Shown piece by piece: positions 9,649-19,197 of a DNA stretch of 64,000 bases. This DNA is from Periplaneta americana (lineage: Eukaryota > Arthropoda > Insecta > Blattodea > Blattidae), in assembly GCF_040183065.1 (NCBI RefSeq), contig NC_091131.1, forward strand, positions 16,370,800 to 16,434,799, written 5' to 3'. The notes below the pieces were generated by a model. It did no database searches. It was not told the origin of the DNA and worked only from the letters and a program-made list of their open reading frames with translations. The position numbers were made by a program, and so were the translations under genes. Within the stretch, counting starts at the first letter, position 1, and every line of letters begins with the position of its first letter.

Positions 9649-10093
9649 TGGTGCTGCGGTGACTGTGAACTCTGAGCGTTACAACATAATGTTGACAACT
9701 TTTTTTCTGCCTGAGTTGAGACGCCGTAACTGGAACATTCAGCGCCTGTGGTTTCAACAGGATGGAGCCACATCCCATACACCACGTGTTTCAATGAACA
9801 TACTTCGTGCTGCTTTCCCTGGGCGACTTATCTCCAGATTAGGTGACATTCAGCGGCTCTCTGTTTCCCCTGATCTCACTGCACCAGACTTCTTTTTGTG
9901 GGGGTATCTTAAGAGTAGAGTCTACGGTCGTATCCTTCATGACATCGAGGACCTTAAAACCGCGATTCGTGAAGAAATTGCTGGTGTTACACCTGAAACA
10001 TTGCTGCGAGTAATGGCCGGTGTGCAGGGAAGATTGCAACAATGCATTGACGCCAATGGAGGACATCTTAAAGACATTATTTTCAAAACATAA
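9620..10093 (+). pseudogene. mariner transposase catalytic C-terminal half
   Basis: A 157-codon open stretch, without its own ATG at the start, holds the second catalytic aspartate in WFQQDGATSHT (residue 48) and the third in SPDLTAPDFFLWG (residue 90). There are 41 residues between them, the DD41D spacing described for rosa-like mariners, against 34 in classic mariner. The rest (VTPETLLRVMAGVQGRLQQC) is the normal C-terminus. The first catalytic aspartate and the linker are missing through the internal deletion, so the copy cannot transpose by itself, though its TIRs could still be used in trans. Confidence 0.85.
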
Positions 10094-10213
10094 GATGTAC
10101 TGCAATTCCAAGATTATAATGGTTGTAAACTGATTAATTTCTTGTACTTTACTTGTAAACTAAATAAGTTATGGGGGTTTGAAAATAGGAAACGTTAAAT
10201 GCCGCACCCTGTA

Positions 10214-10598
10214 CTTATGCTACATTTATTATTATAATAACAATTTTGGTGGTTTGATTAATTTCATTAATGTTGCTTCTTCACAGCGCTATAGTTCAGT
10301 CTATTCTCACAACAAAGATACGAACCGATGTTGTTACATAAGGAGTCACGTCATAACTTCCATTTGAATTGCATTAGCGACTGGACTGCCATCTCATGTT
10401 CGTTTGCGGCAGACTGATGGCGATCCTGGCGGTTCTCTTCAAAGTGCAACGGATTTTAACATAGAAATGAGCAATCTCTATGTGATCTGGGCTAGTGTTC
10501 ATCTGGCAACTTGCTTGGTTGTAGGAAATCAGAGTAAAAATCCGAATGACATCCAGGCAACGCGTATTTTCGCCCTGGCTCCTGAAACTTTGCATTTA
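10214..10598. other. no recognised feature
   Basis: Plain sequence between two transposons. A 92-codon frame beginning at 10,404 runs across the boundary of the next element into its TIR and is therefore not a gene. Confidence 0.45.
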
Positions 10599-11197
10599 AG
10601 CCCGGTTCAGACGGTGCTGGCTCCCGTGTTGGCTACGGTGATGGTAGTTGTTCTCACGGAGCTCGCTCTTTTCACAGTTTAAGGGTACGTACACGTTGGA
10701 GCAACGATAAACGATAAAAGAAACGATCTAGCGACGATTTGGTATTATCAAAGAATCAAGTGTTCATATCGGAGCAACGAGGACGCGGGAAGCGAACATT
10801 TTAATTTATCAGTAGAAGATATTCTATGCATTCACTTAATGAAAGAAGATATATAGGAAATATCAGCTGCTAAGTTCAAGGTTAATGTAACTTAAATACG
10901 TACAAAATTAAATCCGTTTCTCATCCCAAAGATAGTATAAATTCTTTGTGTTGTGATTGGTTCTTCTGATCACATAACATATCACCAATAAATACACAAC
11001 TGATCAATTTGCCAATATCTACAATAATTAATTTAATATGCCGAAATAATAAATCGATCAGTATTCGGATATATTGACAACCACCGGTAATTATACAGAT
11101 CAATATTATCTTAATCAGAGATCATATAAACGACAAGAGCGAAGAAAATGGAACTCATCTTTTTCGTCGCATTTATCGTGTATCTTCGCTTTGATTT

Positions 11198-11336
11198 GAT
11201 TACCCCTTTGATTTGATTACCCCCTTTGATTTGATTACCTGGTTGGGTTTTTCCGAGGTTTCCCCCACCGAAAAGGCAAATGCCGGGTAATATTTTGGCG
11301 AATCCTCGGACCTCATCTCATCTCACTACATCTCGC

Positions 11337-11393
<57 letters not shown>
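11198..11393 (+). mobile_element. SINE-like repeat with long poly-A
   Basis: A triplicated TTTGATTTGATTACC phrase is followed by CTGGTTGGGTTTTTCCGAGG, TTTCCCCCACCG and GGCGAATCCTCGGACCTCAT. This block is familiar from polyneopteran insect SINEs. It ends in about 56 consecutive A (11,338-11,393), which suggests a recent retroposition or slippage. Confidence 0.6.
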
Positions 11394-11395
<2 letters not shown>

Positions 11396-11563
11396 TAAAA
11401 AATTGTACAAAATTGTAAAAATTGTAGAAAATTACTAAATTGTAAAACTATAAAAATTTGTAAAAATTGTAATTGTAATATTGTAAAATGTTGACATGTT
11501 CCACATCTTAAAGCTTCATTGCTCATGTAAGATCTATGGAATAAAATGAATGAATGAATGAAT
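11394..11563 (+). mobile_element. LINE 3' untranslated end with GAAT tail
   Basis: TTGTAAAA-rich sequence leads to GACATGTTCCACATCTTAAA, then ATCTATGGAATAAAATGAAT and a short GAAT array. Several insect LINE families end in short tandem tails of this kind. No coding sequence is left. It directly abuts the poly-A of the preceding SINE-like unit. Confidence 0.55.
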
Positions 11564-12095
11564 TATCGTTACTCCAATATGCACACCTCAATGACAATGC
11601 ATGCTTCAATTCTCTCTGATGTAGCATCGCTGCTTCTTTTATCGTTTATCGTCGCTCCAACGTGTACGTACCCTTAATCAGCTGCTGTTTCATCTGTTGC
11701 CAACACTCATGGTCAAAAAGAAACTAAACCGTGAGTGGAAAACAACTAAAGTCCTACATTAACAGTAGTAAATGTCGTAATAATGTAATTAAGGCATAAT
11801 TGCAAAACAGCTAAAGTCCGATATTTAATTGCTGTTTCTCAGAGACTAAAAAATGTAGAAAAAAACAGGTTTAGTTGGAAAATAACGAACATGGCGACAT
11901 GGTTTCAGTGGTGTTACTATATCATCTTTGGTTCCAGCCTGCAAACCAACACGAAAAATAGCAAGGAACCTACCCTCGAAATCCAGCAAGCTAGCCACCA
12001 AAGCGCATTACTACTAGCAAGTGAGCACGCAAGGTAGCCATCAGCGCAGCCACCTTGGAATCCATCACGGAAACAAGCACCGTCTGAACCGAGCT

Positions 12096-12553
12096 TTACA
12101 TGGCAAAGTATGTGTCGAACTCAGGACCTCTTAATTACCATTTTTCGCGTTTGTACACTGAGCTGCTACTAGGCCTACTACTGACTGGCAAGAAGGAGAA
12201 GAAGGTACGTATATAATTGAATAGAAAGACAGGAGAGTGTTGTGTAATTTCACTTTGCTTCATTGGATCTTATATCACAAACTTTTATATGATGTTCCAC
12301 AGGAAAAGGGACCTTATGATAACCTCCTAATTTACTTTTTGTCACATTCTGAAAGAGGATTTAATACTAAATCTATAGTACTTTTCAAACAAAATTCTAC
12401 CTGAAACCAAGAAAAACTTATTGAACTTTAAACATGTAGTTATAAAATCACTTGTTTTGAATAAATAGAAGTTAAAGCTGATGCACATAAAATCACTCGA
12501 TTTGAATAAACCAAAGACGTTGAATAAACACAGGTAAATGTTTCCGCACTCGT
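12096..12553. other. no recognised feature
   Basis: AT-rich sequence. A 78-codon minus-strand frame (12,342-12,578) contains a degenerate internal repetition (GLFKSSDFMC, LFKTSDFITT) coming from the tandem phrase AAATCACTYGWTTTGAATAA near 12,446 and 12,490. It runs into the transposase remnant below and shows no other sign of being a gene. Confidence 0.35.
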
Positions 12554-12724
12554 TCAAAGATGCCAGGTGACAGTGCAAATGGCGTTAGAGGCAGCAACAG
12601 TTCTTGGAGGAAGATCATCGACTGGTGTGGCGTTCTCAAGGGTCTTTATATGTCCCCAAGAGAAGTCAAGTGGATTAATGTCCGGAGATCGTGCAGGCCA
12701 TGAGTCGGGACCGCGATAACCCAT
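12554..12724 (-). pseudogene. mariner-like transposase C-terminal remnant
   Basis: The 56-codon minus-strand frame contains SWPARSPDINPLDFSWGHIK and later DLPPRTVAASNAI. It matches the third catalytic block WPxRSPDLxPLDFFLWG of Tc1/mariner transposases, with one residue missing inside DFFLWG. Only the C-terminal quarter is left, as in the other remnants in this window. No TIRs were found around it. Confidence 0.65.
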
Positions 12725-13257
12725 TCATTTGTTACCAAATGTTGCTTCTTTAACTGTTCCAATGTTGATTCTGTGATGTCAGAGCTTTGAATGAATGTAC
12801 ACCGGCTTCAAAGATACCTAATCCCTACTAATCAATAGTGATCGCTAAATTGTTCATGTAAGTGTGGCTTATTTAGTTATTACTTCTAAGAATAGATGGC
12901 GAAGATGATAGTCAGTGTTACCAATAGTACATAAATATATTCACATTATGGACTTCAAAATTTCATTCCTTTCTGATTGCAAAAAGCACTAAGTTTTGCG
13001 AGAAAACGCTGATACTGTAAATTATAAAAAATAATTATTTATACTTAATCTACATCAACATTTTCTTAAATACTTCTTTACCCGTCCCAATAATAGGGTC
13101 TTCTATCGAGAACTAACGAAACTATTTCAAAGTTTAACTAGATTATCTTTGGTTCTGACTTATACCACCGTGGTTAGAAAGTTCGCTTACACGATCAGAG
13201 AATTGGAGGTCAGGTATCTTTGAACGCCAATACGGTATCCTCTACGTCTGTATGGTA
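12725..13257. other. no recognised feature
   Basis: Plain AT-rich sequence with no motif, repeat or coding pattern that I can support. It lies left of the segmental duplication. Confidence 0.4.
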
Positions 13258-14600
13258 TTTATAATTATTTTTTGCTCCAGATTCTGTATGACACCAAGTT
13301 AATTTACCAGAAATGTCTGGAAACATTGTGCAATATTTTTTTGCAGTAGTTATGAGATTGAAAAGAACTAGCGTCGTGCATTACTACGAACTTAGGTTCA
13401 AGTTTGTCGAGTATGATGAAGTTCGATAATCGCCCATATTCGATCTACAGAACGATGCCTTGTTTTGAGAATATTTTTGCTGTCCTTCACTCCAAAGGGT
13501 ATACAATGAAAATAATACATGCTCATATTTACATTTCTGGAGAGATAAAAATTTGTAAGTAGCCTATTGAATTAGTTTCAGATGTACGGATTTATTATAA
13601 TGAAACAAATTGTATAAATTACTCCCGTATGTATATTTAGGCTGTTCTGTACTGACAAAACAAATCGATCTATTTAATGTAAATGAGGTTAAGAACTGAA
13701 TTAAGTTTATAGACACAGACATTTATATTTGCAGATGTGTCCAGTGAGTGCTGAAATGCAGGAGTGATCTAAACCTTTTATGTGAAGAGGAAGAACCTTT
13801 CAAGATGTACAAGATCTACAAGATCTACAAGATGTGTTCAGATCATATTATCAAGAAATATTTAAGAACTCGTCAGTAAGGGGTAAGTTTAAGAATCGAG
13901 TACTGTAGATTAGATAACATTTTAAAGTAGTTTATGAATTGTTTTGTAAGGAGTTTTTACTAGGGCATTCGATGAGTAATGGCAACAATGCTGTAAATCT
14001 GCGCTCCTATCGGTGACCACTGGAACATTGTAATATGTAATAGAGCAGCCATTGTTTCATAAATCTGCAGTATTGAAAGTCTCGAAGTAACCATATTTTG
14101 TAAATACAGTGACTGTTTCTGATTTGTAGTAATACAGCCCTAAAAAATGTTCGGTAGGTGCTTCATAAAAATCCAAGTTGCAAGAGGAAAAAATGCAACT
14201 CATTGCTTTAGGACAGTGGTCGTCAGCACTCGCTGAAATGAGTTACGGGTAAGCAGGGGTACGAGACGCTAGCTCGAGAGTGCATTGTTGTGATGACCGC
14301 TGCTTTAGGGCATTACAAGAAGTTTGTGGGAGAGAATTCCTACCGTACTAAACTATTGTAAGAAGGGTGGAAGCGAGACATTCAGTACCAACAAGTAGAA
14401 CTTGGAAGGTATAACACAATGATGATGCCTGTAGCATTGAAACATAAAGACGTTCCAGATAAATTAATCAATGTGTTGATGAAGTATTATTTGCTATAAC
14501 AAAATTAACTGAAGGGCAGAAACATGTTTCCAAGATCACAAAATAAAATGCAAGAATATGTAATGAAGTTGACTACGTGGAATACCATAGGCGTGACTAC
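13258..14600 (+). repeat. segmental duplication, copy 1
   Basis: This block aligns to 17,862-19,640 over most of its length. Shared landmarks include TATGAGATTGAAAAGA, TTCGATCTACAGAACG, CATTTCTGGAGAGA, TATTTAGGCTGTTCTG, AAGTTTATAGACACAGACAT and CCTTTCAAGATGTACAAGA. Copy 1 lacks about 120 bp that copy 2 has (18,770-18,893). It carries a private insertion of about 0.4 kb (13,948-14,365) that includes a hAT MITE. All candidate frames of copy 2 are broken here: a T insertion disrupts the signal-peptide frame near 13,612. It ends inside the start of the minisatellite. Confidence 0.8.
14214..14302. mobile_element. 89-bp hAT-type MITE
   Basis: The ends CAGTGGTCGTCAGCAC and, in reverse complement, CAGCGGTCATCACAAC are typical hAT TIRs (CAGnGGTC). 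The flanking 8-bp target duplications are CTTTAGGA (14,206-14,213) and CTTTAGGG (14,303-14,310), with one mismatch. Eight bases is the hAT rule. Confidence 0.8.
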
Positions 14601-14652
14601 ATGGAATACTACAGGGACAACGACATGGAATAATATAGCGACAAAAACATAA
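14573..14652 (+). repeat. diverged left edge of the minisatellite
   Basis: Three or four imperfect units of the type GACTACRTGGAATACCATAG change step by step into the core unit GACAACGACATGGAATAATA. They are cut off from the core array by a LINE fragment. Confidence 0.75.
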
Positions 14653-15079
14653 GGAAGAGACTAGTGAAGTGCTTTGTGTATCAATCAGAAACATGGACAT
14701 TACGTCGAAATGAAGAGAAGCGACTAGAAGCATTTGAAATGTGGATATGGAGAAGAATGTAGCGTGTGAAGTGGATAGACAATAAGAAATGAAGTTGTGT
14801 TGAAAAGAGTGAATGAAGAAAGAATTATGCTGAAACTGATCAGAAAGAGACAAAGAAATTCGTTGGGTCACTGGCTGAGAAGAAGCTGCCTACTAAAGAT
14901 TGCACTGGAAGGAATGGTGAGCGGGAGAAGAATTCGGGGCAGAAGAAATCAGATGATAGACGATATTAAAATATATGGGTAATATGCGGAAACAGAGGAT
15001 GACAGAAAATAGAAAATATTGGAGGAAGATGGGTTTGCAGTGAAAGACCTGCCTTTGGACAGAAAACTATGAATCTACG
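14653..15079 (+). pseudogene. LINE reverse transcriptase C-terminal fragment and 3' end
   Basis: In broken frames the plus strand reads ETWTLRRNEEKRLEAFEMW, IWRRM-stop-RVKW, LGHWLRRSCLLKIALEGM and RIRGRRNQMIDDIKIYG. This is the region after the reverse transcriptase catalytic core in a widespread insect LINE family (usual form SETWTLRRNEEKRLEAFEMW...GRRRYQMIDDIKIYG). It then runs to the 3' end GTTTGCAGTGAAAGACCTGC, as at 9070-9165 on the other strand. Stops and frameshifts show a dead copy. Minisatellite units lie on both sides, so it inserted into, or was captured by, the array. Confidence 0.75.
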
Positions 15080-15085
15080 TAACAA

Positions 15086-17530
15086 GGAATAATATAGTGA
15101 CAACAACATGGAATAATATAGGGACAACATGGAATAATATAGTGACAACAACATGGAATAAGATAGGGACAACAACATGGAATAATATAGGGACAACAAA
15201 ATGTAATAATATAGGGGCAACAACATGGAATAATATAGGGACAACAATATGGAATGATATAGGGGCAAAAACATGGAATAGTATAGGGACAACAACATGG
15301 AATAATATAGTGACAACAACATGGAATATTATAGGAACAACAACGTGGAATAATATAGGGACAACAACATGGAATAATATAGTGACAACAACATGGAATA
15401 ATATAGTGACAACAACATGGAATAATATAGTAATAACAACATGAAATAATATAGGGACAACAACGTGGAATAATATAGGGACAACAATATGGAATAATAT
15501 AGTGACAACATGGAATAATATAGTGACAACATGGAATAATATAGTGGCAACATGGAATAATATAGGGACAACAACATGGAATAATATAGGGACAACAAAA
15601 TATAATATATGGACAACAACATGGAATAATATATGGACAACAATATGGAATGATATAGGGGCAACAACATGGAATAATATAGGGACAACAACATGGAATA
15701 ATATAGTGACAACAACATGGAATAATATAGGGACAACAACATGGAATAATATAGCGACAACAACATGGAATAATATAGTGGCAACATGGAATAATATAGG
15801 GATAACAACATGGAATAATATAGGGGCAACAACATGGAATAATGTAGGGACAACATGGAATATTATAGGGACAACAACGTGGAATAATATAGGGAGGACA
15901 ATATGTAATAATATAGGGACAACAGTATGGAATAACATAGGGACAACAACATGGAATAACATAGTGACAACAACATGGAACAATATAGGGACAACAAAAT
16001 GTAATAATATAGGGACAACAACATGGAATAATATAGGGACAACATGGAATAATATAGGGACAACAGTATGGAATAATATAGGGACAACAATATGGAATAA
16101 TATAGGGACAACAGTATGGAATAATATAGGGACAACAATATGGAATAATAGTGACAACATGGAATAATATAGTAACAACAACATGTAATAATATAGGGAC
16201 AACAACGTGGAATAATATAGGGACAACAACATGGAATAATATAGTGACAACAACATGGAATAATATAGTAACAACATAGAATAATATAGTGACAACAACA
16301 TGGAATAATATAGTGACAACAACATGGAATAATATAGTGACAACAACATGGAATAATATAGTGACAACAAGATGGAATATTATAGGAACAACAACGTGGA
16401 ATAATATAGGGACAACAACATGGAATAATATAGGGACAACATGGAATAATATAGTGACAACATGGAATATTATAGGAACAACAACGTGGAATAATATAGT
16501 GACAACAACATGGAATAATATAGTGACAACAACATGGAATATTATAGGAACAACAACGTGGAATAATATAGGGACAAGAACATGGAATAATATAGTGACA
16601 ACAACATGGAATAATATAGTGACAACAACATGGAATATTATAGGAACAACAACGTGGAATAATATAGTGAGAACAACATGGAATAATATAGTGACAACAA
16701 CATGGAATAATATAGGGACAACAACATGGAATAATATAGCGACAACAACATGGAATAATATAGTGACAACATGGAATAATATAGGGATAACAACATGGAA
16801 TAATATAGGGGCAACAACATGGAATAATATAGGGACAACATGGAATATATTATAGGGACAACAACGTGGAATAATATAGGGAGGACAATATGTAATAATA
16901 TAGGGACAACAGTATGGAATAACATAGGGACAACAACATGGAATAATATAGTGACAACAACATGGAACAATATAGGGACAACAAAATGTAATAATATAGG
17001 GACAACAACATGGAATAATATAGGGACAACATGGAATAATATAGGGACAACAGTATGGAATAATATAGGGACAACAATATGGAATAATATAGGGACAACA
17101 GTATGGAATAATATAGGGACAACAATATGGAATAATAGTGACAACATGGAATAATATAGTAACAACAACATGGAATAATATAGGGACAACAACGTGGAAT
17201 AATATAGGGACAGCAACATGGAATAATATAGTGACAACAACATGGAATAATATAGTGACAACAACATAGAATAATATAGTGACAACAACATGGAATAATA
17301 TAGGGACAACAACGTGGAATAATATAGGGAGAACAATATGGAATAATATAGGGACAACAGTATGGAATAATATAGGGACAACAATATGGAATAATAGTGA
17401 CAACATGGAATAATATAGTGACAGCATTGAATAATATAGGGACAACAACATGCAATAATATAGGGACAACTGCATGGAATAATATAGGAACAAAACATGG
17501 AATAATGTAATAATATAGGGGCAACAACAT
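15086..17530 (+). repeat. 24/21-bp minisatellite array
   Basis: About 105 tandem units of 24 bp (GACAACAACATGGAATAATA plus TAGG/TAGT) and a 21-bp variant that lacks one ACA. Substitution variants (GTATGG, ATATGG, ACGTGG, AAATGT, TATTATAGG) form recurrent blocks. Because units are 24 or 21 bp, every reading frame without a stop in one unit stays open across many, which produces spurious frames of up to 808 codons on the minus strand and TTTWNNIG repeats on the plus strand. A 987-bp higher-order duplication lies inside it. Confidence 0.95.
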
Positions 17531-17800
17531 GCAGTAATATGGGAACAACATAAAGTAATACAGGCGTGACTACATGGATATGGATGACTACATGGAATAT
17601 CTTAGGCGCTACTACATGGGATACTACAGGTGGGATTGCACAATGTGGGTGTGATTACATGGAATAATAGAGAATCTACTACATGACATTATATAGCGGC
17701 GGTTGCATAATGTAGGAGTGACCACATGGAATGTGTAGGCGCAACTACATGGAATTCTAAGGAAGTGACTAGACCTCATTAGGGGGGGTATAACAGCTAA
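17531..17800 (+). repeat. diverged right edge of the minisatellite
   Basis: Irregular units of 25-40 bp share GACTACATGGAATA and TAGGCG. The phrase TATAGCGGCG followed by a CATAA motif also appears in the left flank of the 94-bp satellite (19,652-19,672). These units look like the ancestral form from which the homogeneous core was amplified. Confidence 0.7.
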
Positions 17801-18011
17801 GCGCATGTATAATTTAATATTTTAAATACAGTGTCCCCAAAATTCTTCTGAATATCAATAATTATTGTTTTTTGTTCCAGATTATCTATGACATCAGATT
17901 AATTCACCAGACATCCATGGAAAGGTTGTGCAATATTTGATTACAGCAATTATGAGATTGAAAAGAGCTAGCGTAATGCATTACGAGCGCTATGTTAGGT
18001 CTAAGTTTGTG

Positions 18012-18146
18012 CTGTATTGTATTGTATTGTATTGCATTTATTAACATTCCATGGTATTCATACATTGCTTTACAGCTAGAATATGGAACAAGTCAAAAAA
18101 CTTAATAATATTAAAAAGTCTTAATTTATAGTCACAGTCTAGATGA

Positions 18147-18200
<54 letters not shown>

Positions 18201-18687
18201 CGAGATTTACAATATAGTCTACTAGTACAACACTTAGTTTTAGTATCAATTTCATGAAGTGTTACTGAATGTCATGAATTCACCTACAGAATAGAAGGCG
18301 TGAGAAATTAGGTACTTCTTTAATTTGGCCCTAAATAATCTTGTGTTTTGAGTTTCATTTTTTATATCGATAGGGAAGCTATTAAGAATTTTTACTGCCA
18401 TATAACGCACTCCTTTTTGATAGCACGATAGACTTGCCGATGGAGTATGAAAGTAATTTTTTTGACGTGTATTTATGCTATGAACTGTTGAATTAGTTAC
18501 AAAGTTTTCACGATTACATACGAGGAAGACTATTAATGAAAAGATATACTGACAAGCCATGGGCATTATTTGTAGTTTTTTGAAAATAGTCCTACAAGAT
18601 TCCCTAGATTTGGCACCTACTATTATTCTAATTACTCTTTTTGGTAATAGAAATATACTGTTACTATCTGTGGAATTTCCCCAGAAT
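18012..18687 (-). mobile_element. 5'-truncated LINE with AATAC tail
   Basis: It reads on the minus strand: the C-terminal part of the reverse transcriptase ORF, a 3' untranslated region ending ACCATGGAATGTTAATAAAT, then an AATAC tandem tail (about 18,014-18,040). A TA dinucleotide microsatellite (about 18,150-18,194) lies in the untranslated part. It inserted into segmental-duplication copy 2, where the empty site can be seen in copy 1. Confidence 0.8.
18252..18686 (-). pseudogene. LINE reverse transcriptase C-terminal region
   Basis: A 144-codon uninterrupted minus-strand reading begins FWGNSTDSNSIFLLPKRVIR, continues IIVGAKSRESCRTIFKKL and MPMACQYIFSL, and ends FYSVGEFMTF before TGA. This is the conserved post-polymerase region of insect LINEs of the Jockey/CR1 broad group (usual form FWGNS...KRxIRIIxGAxxRESCRxLFKxLxILPLPCQYIFSL...FYSxxEF). 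It is open but lacks the polymerase core because of 5' truncation, so it cannot act by itself. The C-terminal frame is not visibly decayed, pointing to a fairly recent insertion. Confidence 0.85.
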
Positions 18688-18996
18688 GGTGAAGATCGAT
18701 AATCACCATTGTTCGATCTACAGAACGTGGTCTGTCTGTTCGGTTTTGTTTAGAAAATACTTGCTGTTATTCTCAAGCCCTCATGTTTTAACCTCTTAAG
18801 GATTTTAGCACAGATCTTGCCATTAGTTTTTCGTGTGGAATAAGACGAATTTTGTAATATCTTGGTTGTTTCTCTCATGTTCGAGCATTGCAGGACAATG
18901 AAAATAATATATGGTCATATTTCCATTTCTGGAGAGAGATATATATGTAGGTTAAGTAGCCTATTTAATTTGTTTCAGAGTAACGGATTTCTTATA

Positions 18997-19197
18997 ATGA
19001 AACAAATGTATAAATTACTTATTTTGTGCATGCTTTATGTATATTTAGGCTGTTCTGTTCTGACAAAACAGATCGACGTATTCAATGTAAACGAGATTAA
19101 GAGCCGAATTAAGTTTATAGACACAGACATTTTTTTTATATTGCAGATGTGTTCAGTGGGTGCTGAAATGCAGGCGTTATCTACACCTTTTATGTAA
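18997..19197 (+). CDS. possible small secreted peptide, unrecognised
   Basis: ATG at 18,997 opens 66 codons. The first 18 residues, MKQMYKLLILCMLYVYLG, have the form of a signal peptide: a short basic start, a hydrophobic core, then CSVLT as a possible cleavage region. The mature part would be about 45 residues (QIDVFNVNEIKSRIKFIDTD and so on). A pyrimidine-AG acceptor-like site (TTTGTTTCAG) lies 20 bp upstream, and a TATATTGCAG...GGGGTAAGT pair at about 19,137-19,290 resembles an exon. In copy 1 of the duplication one extra T breaks the frame. There is no homology that I recognise; the hydrophobic start could be chance in AT-rich DNA. Confidence 0.25.
   Translation: MKQMYKLLILCMLYVYLGCSVLTKQIDVFNVNEIKSRIKFIDTDIFFILQMCSVGAEMQALSTPFM

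Larger units (their letters stand above)
9317..10211 (+). mobile_element. mariner-type element (DD41D spacing), internally deleted
   Basis: The ends are perfect inverted repeats over CAGGGTGCGGCATTTAACG and match for about 31 of 32 bp. TA lies immediately outside both ends (9315-9316 and 10,212-10,213). The 895-bp element carries the first 56 codons and the last 157 codons of a transposase in two different frames, with the part containing the first catalytic aspartate deleted. A 25-bp phrase (ACAGGGATTCGGTGTAGCAA) is duplicated in the 5' untranslated part near 9394 and 9443. Confidence 0.9.
10683..11673. mobile_element. TTAA-flanked TIR element (inner of a nested pair)
   Basis: The left end GGGTACGTACACGTTGGAGC is repeated inverted at the right end with one difference, and the match continues through ACGATAAACGATAAAAGAA. 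TTAA flanks both ends (10,679-10,682 and 11,674-11,677). TTAA duplication is the signature of piggyBac-type elements, although their TIRs usually start with CCC; a Harbinger relative is the alternative. It contains a SINE-like unit and a LINE 3' tail and has no transposase. Confidence 0.7.
10599..12095. mobile_element. Harbinger-like TIR element (outer of a nested pair)
   Basis: The left end AGCCCGGTTCAGACGGTGC and the reverse complement of the right end AGCTCGGTTCAGACGGTGC differ at one base; weaker pairing continues for another 15-20 bp. TTA lies directly outside each end (10,596-10,598 and 12,096-12,098), the three-base target duplication of PIF/Harbinger elements. Without the inner element the unit would be about 0.5 kb and non-coding, so it is a MITE-like, non-autonomous copy. 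Confidence 0.7.

Noticed and set aside
10404-10682. 92-codon plus-strand frame next to the nested transposons
   Set aside because: It runs across the TTA target site and the TIR of the outer element and ends at the TTAA site of the inner one. A gene would not respect these borders only by chance.
15067-17493. An 808-codon minus-strand frame and a 431-codon companion rich in IIPCCCHY or LYYSMLLS repeats
   Set aside because: They lie entirely within the 24/21-bp minisatellite. Unit lengths that are multiples of three keep several frames open on both strands at once.
14966-17551. CRISPR-like array
   Set aside because: The units are contiguous without unique spacers, and the context is an insect-type genome.
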